In this document: positions 6,194-9,423 of the stretch, piece after piece | Numbering within the stretch: position 1 is the stretch's first letter | How the letters are laid out: each line of letters begins with the position of its first letter | Assembly (NCBI GenBank): GCA_937902905.1 | Contig: CALELW010000221.1 | Span: 1-9,423 of the forward strand | Reading direction: 5' to 3' | Origin: an uncultured Clostridium sp. | Lineage (GTDB): Bacteria > Bacillota > Clostridia > Lachnospirales > Lachnospiraceae | Length of the DNA: 9,423 nt | Translations under genes and position numbers: made by a program | The notes under the pieces: model-generated | Told to the model about the DNA's origin: nothing | The model's input: only the letters and a program-made list of their open reading frames with translations | Databases searched by the model: none

Positions 6194-7054
6194 ATGTACT
6201 GTAAGAAATGTGGGACAGAATTAAGGGAAAATGATACATTCTGCTATTATTGTGGAAATCGAATTGGATGGATGCAGCGGATGTTGTCAAGTAAGGCATT
6301 TATAGGAAGTGTGATTGCAGTTTTTGTTGTTATTGTTGCAGCAATACTTACTTATTTTATATGGACAGGGAAAATTACGATGCCGTCGTTTGATAAGAGC
6401 CAGACGACAGAGCAGAACAAGATTGTGGATTCAGGAAATTCCGGAAAGGATTCAAATAATCAGGCGGCAAAAGCAACAGCGACGCCAGCACCGACTGCTA
6501 CGCCGTATACGTTTACTCCATCGGATGTAACGAAGACGATGAAGAAAGAAATGAAACCTTTGACAGAACGGTTGAAACCTTTTTTGGCATATAGCGCATC
6601 ATTTTATGCAAATGGTTCCCATAGATTTAAATTTGACACGACCTTTGTGACGACGATGGCAATTTTTAATTTGGAACATTCGGATAAGACACTGCGGTAT
6701 GGTGATTCGATGTCCAAAGTGAAGAAGGAAGCTAAGAAAGAAATTAAAAAGATTTTTGGCAGCAAGTACAAATACAAATTTGCGTATACGGGAACTTATC
6801 CGGGGTATGTGTACCGTCCGACCGGGAATACGATTGTATTTAATTCCATGCGGATTCCGGGAAAAGATTATCAGATGAAAGTGAAAAAGATTACGGAGTA
6901 TGAAGAGGGTAAATACCGTCTTACGGTAGAAGCATATCTGACGAATGTGGCAAGCAATACCAAAGGGGAAATTCAGAAATATACAGTTCTTGCTGTAAAG
7001 GATGAACAGAGTGAGTATGGATATATTGTGGAAAAAATTAAATTAAAGAAATAG
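6194..7054 (+). CDS. Zinc-ribbon, single-pass membrane protein with an uncharacterised extracytoplasmic domain
   Basis: 286 residues. The N-terminus is a compact zinc ribbon, CxxC-x10-CxxC (Cys3, Cys6, Cys17, Cys20), of the kind fused to many Firmicutes membrane proteins. A membrane helix spans about 36-57. A low-complexity Ser/Asn/Gln/Ala/Thr/Pro linker (about 64-111, including ATPAPTATP) follows. Residues 112-286 are Lys-rich with many predicted beta strands and lack cysteine; I do not recognise the domain. With no cleavable signal peptide, the ribbon should be cytoplasmic and the C-terminal domain outside. The ATG is fixed by AAAGGAGG (6181-6188). Transcribed divergently from gdpP. The leucine-rich-repeat gene starts 90 bases downstream on the same strand without a clear terminator between, so the two may be co-transcribed. 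A sensor or envelope-assembly role is only a guess. Confidence 0.85.
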   Translation: MYCKKCGTELRENDTFCYYCGNRIGWMQRMLSSKAFIGSVIAVFVVIVAAILTYFIWTGKITMPSFDKSQTTEQNKIVDSGNSGKDSNNQAAKATATPAPTATPYTFTPSDVTKTMKKEMKPLTERLKPFLAYSASFYANGSHRFKFDTTFVTTMAIFNLEHSDKTLRYGDSMSKVKKEAKKEIKKIFGSKYKYKFAYTGTYPGYVYRPTGNTIVFNSMRIPGKDYQMKVKKITEYEEGKYRLTVEAYLTNVASNTKGEIQKYTVLAVKDEQSEYGYIVEKIKLKK

Positions 7055-7079
7055 GTATAAATTGCAACATTTTACCACC

Positions 7080-7085
7080 TATAAT
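7080..7085 (+). promoter_or_regulatory. Possible -10 box before the leucine-rich-repeat gene
   Basis: TATAAT lies about 60 bases before the start codon, but no -35 hexamer stands at 16-18 bp; the nearest candidate, TTGCAA (7062-7067), is only 12 bp away. It may be a weak internal promoter, or the gene may depend on read-through from the zinc-ribbon gene. Confidence 0.3.
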
Positions 7086-7144
7086 CGTTATATAAATGAG
7101 ATGAAACAAGTCTTTAATAAATATAAGAAAAAGGAGTGGTAAAA

Positions 7145-8416
7145 ATGAAAAAGATGGTTATAGGGTTTGCATTTATTTGCTGCCTTGTACTTGGTGTTCA
7201 GACTTCTTTAACTAAGTCAAAGGCTGCTACGAATTGGAAAGAGTATAAGACGCTTACTGTAAAAAAAGGTGCCTTTACATTTAAGGCACATCCATCGAGC
7301 CAGAAAAAGGAAGCTTGGATTTATCAGGTGAAAGTCAATTCGAAAAAGGGAAGTACAAAGACATTAAAATTTCCTTCCAAAATCAAAGGACGAAAAGTGA
7401 CGAAACTTGGCTGGACGGAAGATATGGGTGAGGATAATGAATTTTACAGAACCATTTTTGGAATATGGGTAGAAGAAGCACATGATTGTGATGGTTACAT
7501 GTATAGCTTGAGAAAAACACAGAAAGTTATTATTCCAAAAACAGTTAAAGAACTTACAAATTGCTGTTTTAGTGGTTTGCGTGCATTAAAGCAGGTAACA
7601 ATTCCTTCTGGAGTCAAGAAGATTCCGCGCTCTGCATTTTATGGATGTAAAAAATTAAAATCGGTGACGCTTCCGAAAAAGTTACAGGAATTTGATCGTG
7701 AGGTGTTTGCGGACTGTCCGGCAATTTCTGAAATGAAGTTATCAAAATCCAATAAGACTTATAAAGTTGAAAAAGGTGCGGTGTTATCAAAAGATGGAAA
7801 GCAGTTGTATTGGGTTTTACCGGCTAAGAAGAAATATACGATTTCTTCCAAAACAAGCTCGATTGACGCTAACGCATTCCGGGACTGCAAAATAAAAAAA
7901 GTGGTGTTGCCGGCTCATGTGATTGATTTGAAAAGCTATGCGCTGTATAGTAAAAACATTAAGAAGATCACGGTAGATACCGCTAATCCGGTATATGCAA
8001 AAGATGGACAGTGCATATATAAGAAAGCAACCGGAGAGCTGATTACGGCGGTGGTTAAGAATAATAAAATTGCTATTTCGTCGAAAGTAACAATACTCAA
8101 TGAGAAAGCAACAATGACGGGGGCTGATAACCGTGCAGAACTTGAGCGGGTCGATATTCCGGAATCTGTAAAAACATTGGAAACGTATTGGATTTTCTTT
8201 CATAATCTAAGTACAAAAGTGTATTTTCATTCAAAGACACCGCCTCAGATTAATGCTATTGTTCCCGGATGGCAATACGCAGCGATACCATGTTTTAATC
8301 CTGTATATGTGCCACAAGGTTCAAAAGATATTTATGAGAAATGGGCGGAAGATCATTTCCGTTTTGACGAAAAGGATGTTAATTGTGTGGGAATTGAAAA
8401 ATTGTATACATTTTAG
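7145..8416 (+). CDS. Secreted BspA-like leucine-rich-repeat protein
   Basis: 423 residues. Residues 1-27 form a signal peptide (MKKMVIGFAFICCLVLGV, then SKAA at the likely cleavage site). From about 125 the protein has BspA/LRR_5-type repeats with the pattern VxIPxxVKxIxxxAFxGCxxLKx: 126-148, 149-171, 172-194, and further units near 231-277 and 309-347. Between them are two hairpin inserts, NKTYKVEKGAVLSKDGKQLY and NPVYAKDGQCIYKKATGELI, typical of this family. The end (NPVYVPQGSKDIYEKWAED, about 385-403) is a usual capping segment. Family members are surface or secreted proteins, some implicated in adhesion. Residues 30-124 before the repeats are unassigned. No sorting signal or membrane anchor is seen. 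The start is ATG 7145 with AAGGAG at 7131-7136; the in-frame GTG at 7136 overlaps that site and is not used. Confidence 0.88.
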   Translation: MKKMVIGFAFICCLVLGVQTSLTKSKAATNWKEYKTLTVKKGAFTFKAHPSSQKKEAWIYQVKVNSKKGSTKTLKFPSKIKGRKVTKLGWTEDMGEDNEFYRTIFGIWVEEAHDCDGYMYSLRKTQKVIIPKTVKELTNCCFSGLRALKQVTIPSGVKKIPRSAFYGCKKLKSVTLPKKLQEFDREVFADCPAISEMKLSKSNKTYKVEKGAVLSKDGKQLYWVLPAKKKYTISSKTSSIDANAFRDCKIKKVVLPAHVIDLKSYALYSKNIKKITVDTANPVYAKDGQCIYKKATGELITAVVKNNKIAISSKVTILNEKATMTGADNRAELERVDIPESVKTLETYWIFFHNLSTKVYFHSKTPPQINAIVPGWQYAAIPCFNPVYVPQGSKDIYEKWAEDHFRFDEKDVNCVGIEKLYTF

Positions 8417-8462
8417 AAAAAAAGAAGTGTTTGCCGGAAAATCGGCAAACACTTCTTTTTTT
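8417..8462. terminator. Bidirectional terminator between the leucine-rich-repeat gene and rpsR
   Basis: Positions 8417-8436 are the exact reverse complement of 8443-8462: a 20-bp perfect stem with a six-base loop. The GC-rich core (GTGTTTGCCG) is flanked by seven A on the left and seven T on the right, so both strands yield a hairpin followed by U residues. It begins directly after the stop codon at 8416 and lies 13 bases beyond the rpsR stop, serving both convergent transcripts. Confidence 0.95.
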
Positions 8463-8475
8463 AGATTCTATGCAA

Positions 8476-8739
8476 TTAGTCCAATGTATATGGCATCAAG
8501 GATATGTGACGGGCACGTTTGATTGCTACAGTCAAAGCTCTCTGATGCTTTGCACATGTACCGGTAATTCTTCTAGGAAGAATTTTACCTCTTTCAGACA
8601 TATAACGTTTCAGTTTTGCAACATCTTTGTAATCAATGTAATCATGCTCTTTGTCAGAACAGAATGCACAAACTTTTTTTCTTCTACGTGGGCCTCTTCT
8701 TCTCATTGGAGAATCGCCTCTGTCTTTATTGTAAGCCAT
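8476..8739 (-). CDS. rpsR: 30S ribosomal protein S18 (cysteine-containing form)
   Basis: 87 residues. bS18 binds S6 on the platform of the small subunit. The body YIDYKDVAKLKRYMSERGKI followed by LPRRITGTCAKHQRAL is diagnostic. Cys24, Cys27, Cys62 and His65 form a CxxC...CxxH set, so this is probably the zinc-ribbon form rather than the cysteine-free paralogue. The ATG has AGGAGG (8748-8753) eight bases upstream. It is the last gene of rpsF-ssb-rpsR, 41 bases after ssb. Confidence 0.98.
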   Translation of the reverse strand: MAYNKDRGDSPMRRRGPRRRKKVCAFCSDKEHDYIDYKDVAKLKRYMSERGKILPRRITGTCAKHQRALTVAIKRARHISLMPYTLD

Positions 8740-8780
8740 CGTTAAAACCTCCTATAAAATTCTTGTATCAAGAGCTAAGC

Positions 8781-9227
8781 CTAGTTAAATGGCAGTCCGT
8801 CTTCGATACCATCCGGAATGTTCATGAAGTCATCATTTGCTGCTGCATTTGGTTGTGGAGCACCGCCGCCAAAGTTTCCACCTTGGGCTGCGTTTGCATC
8901 CGCTGTGCTTTTACGCTCTGCAAATTCGATTTCTTCAGCAATAATCTGGACACTGTATACTTTTTCGCCGTTGTTATTGGTGTAATTGTCGTTTTGAACA
9001 CGACCGGTCATCAACATACGGGAACCTTTGCGGAAATATTTTTCCACAAATTCAGCCTGACGGCCAAATGCTGTACAGTTAAAAAAATCGGTATCAGTAT
9101 CACCCTGACGGGCAAAACGACGATTTACTGCAATACTAAATCTGGCAATAGCCAATGAATTCTCGCCCTGGGAATAACGAATCTCAGGGTCGCGGGTCAG
9201 ATTACCCATTAAAATTACCTTATTCAT
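8781..9227 (-). CDS. ssb: Single-stranded DNA-binding protein SSB
   Basis: 148 residues. It coats single-stranded DNA during replication, recombination and repair and recruits partners through its C-terminal tip. The OB fold spans about 1-105 (MNKVILMGNLTRDPEIRY, FFNCTAFGRQAEFVEKYFRKG, then the strand YSVQIIAEEIEF). A Gly/Ala/Asn/Pro-rich disordered linker (about 107-130) leads to an acidic tip ending EDGLPFN. The usual tip ends in Pro-Phe; here one Asn follows. The ATG is preceded by GGAGGA (9235-9240). Its place between rpsF and rpsR is the standard Firmicutes arrangement and ties replication to ribosomal protein synthesis. TAG stop. Confidence 0.97.
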   Translation of the reverse strand: MNKVILMGNLTRDPEIRYSQGENSLAIARFSIAVNRRFARQGDTDTDFFNCTAFGRQAEFVEKYFRKGSRMLMTGRVQNDNYTNNNGEKVYSVQIIAEEIEFAERKSTADANAAQGGNFGGGAPQPNAAANDDFMNIPDGIEDGLPFN

Positions 9228-9245
9228 GGAAGACTCCTCCTTATC

Positions 9246-9423
9246 TTATGCCTCCTGTTTTACGCATAAGTATCTGAGCACGTTGTCCATAATGCGAAGT
9301 CTCTGTTCCAATTCAGCCGGAGCACTTGGCTCAGCGTCGAACTGAATAAAGTAATAAAAGCCTTCACCCATCTTCTGAATTTCATAAGCAAGTTTTTTCT
9401 TGCCCCATTCATCGACGTTTGTA
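9246..9423 (-). CDS. rpsF: 30S ribosomal protein S6, C-terminal part (5' end outside the window)
   Basis: The visible part encodes the last 58 residues. DEWGKKKLAYEIQKMGEGFY, the following Gln-Phe-Asp strand and the helix with RIMDNVLRYLCVKQEA match bS6, which pairs with S18 on the small subunit. The TAA stop is at 9246-9248, 18 bases before the ssb start; that gap holds the ssb ribosome binding site. The N-terminus and operon promoter lie beyond the right edge. Confidence 0.95.
   Translation of the reverse strand, partial: TNVDEWGKKKLAYEIQKMGEGFYYFIQFDAEPSAPAELEQRLRIMDNVLRYLCVKQEA

Noticed and set aside
7051..7082. Possible terminator after the zinc-ribbon gene (ATAGGT with ACCTAT)
   Set aside because: The stem is only 6 bp with a 20-base loop and no T run follows, so it is not a credible intrinsic terminator.
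7136..7144. GTG start for the leucine-rich-repeat gene
   Set aside because: The GTG overlaps the AAGGAG ribosome binding site itself; ATG 7145 is correctly spaced and begins a normal signal peptide.
8616..9158. Long plus-strand reading frame opposite ssb
   Set aside because: It is antisense to a clear ssb gene, has no ribosome binding site, and its translation is Cys/Phe-rich without domain features.
1..9423. CRISPR array, insertion sequence, prophage, toxin-antitoxin or defence cassette
   Set aside because: No regularly spaced repeats, transposase, integrase, phage genes or paired small toxic ORFs were seen on either strand.

Overview
The window looks like a chromosomal segment of a low-GC Gram-positive anaerobe, most likely class Clostridia and plausibly family Lachnospiraceae. 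Evidence: strong AGGAGG-type ribosome binding sites, sigma-A-like promoters with TATAAT boxes, a GdpP-rplI-dnaB operon, an rpsF-ssb-rpsR operon, tRNA genes without an encoded CCA end, and secreted Ig-like (BIG2) and BspA-type leucine-rich-repeat proteins. The family-level placement is inference; no 16S or other decisive marker is present.

Layout, left to right. (1) Positions 1-227, plus strand: the end of a tRNA operon, with a truncated tRNA-Glu(UUC), a complete tRNA-Cys(GCA) and a terminator. About 200 AT-rich bases with no recognisable gene follow. (2) 424-1456, minus strand: a secreted BIG2-domain protein with its own terminator, a strong promoter and a structured leader. (3) 1481-2102, minus strand: a MerR-type DNA-binding protein with a coiled-coil tail and its own promoter. 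(4) 2139-6127, minus strand: gdpP - rplI - dnaB, tightly packed (1-nt overlap, then a 2-nt gap) from one promoter to one terminator. (5) 6121-8462, plus strand: a zinc-ribbon/membrane protein and a secreted leucine-rich-repeat protein. (6) 8476-9423, minus strand: rpsR, ssb and the 3' part of rpsF.

How the genes relate. The two minus-strand core blocks cover ribosome assembly (S6, S18, L9), replication (SSB, DnaB helicase) and second-messenger turnover (GdpP, c-di-AMP phosphodiesterase). In many Firmicutes rpsF-ssb-rpsR lies close to gdpP-rplI-dnaB in the same orientation. Here two envelope-type genes of opposite orientation sit between them. They are bounded by a divergent promoter pair that shares one -35 element (6121-6127) and by a 20-bp perfect bidirectional terminator (8417-8462).

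I see no CRISPR array, insertion sequence, phage gene, toxin-antitoxin pair or defence cassette. Nothing supports a wholly new system. The least explained parts are the extracytoplasmic domains of the BIG2 and zinc-ribbon proteins, the structured leader of the BIG2 gene, the split of the core block, and an unusual tRNA-Cys with two U-U stem mismatches.
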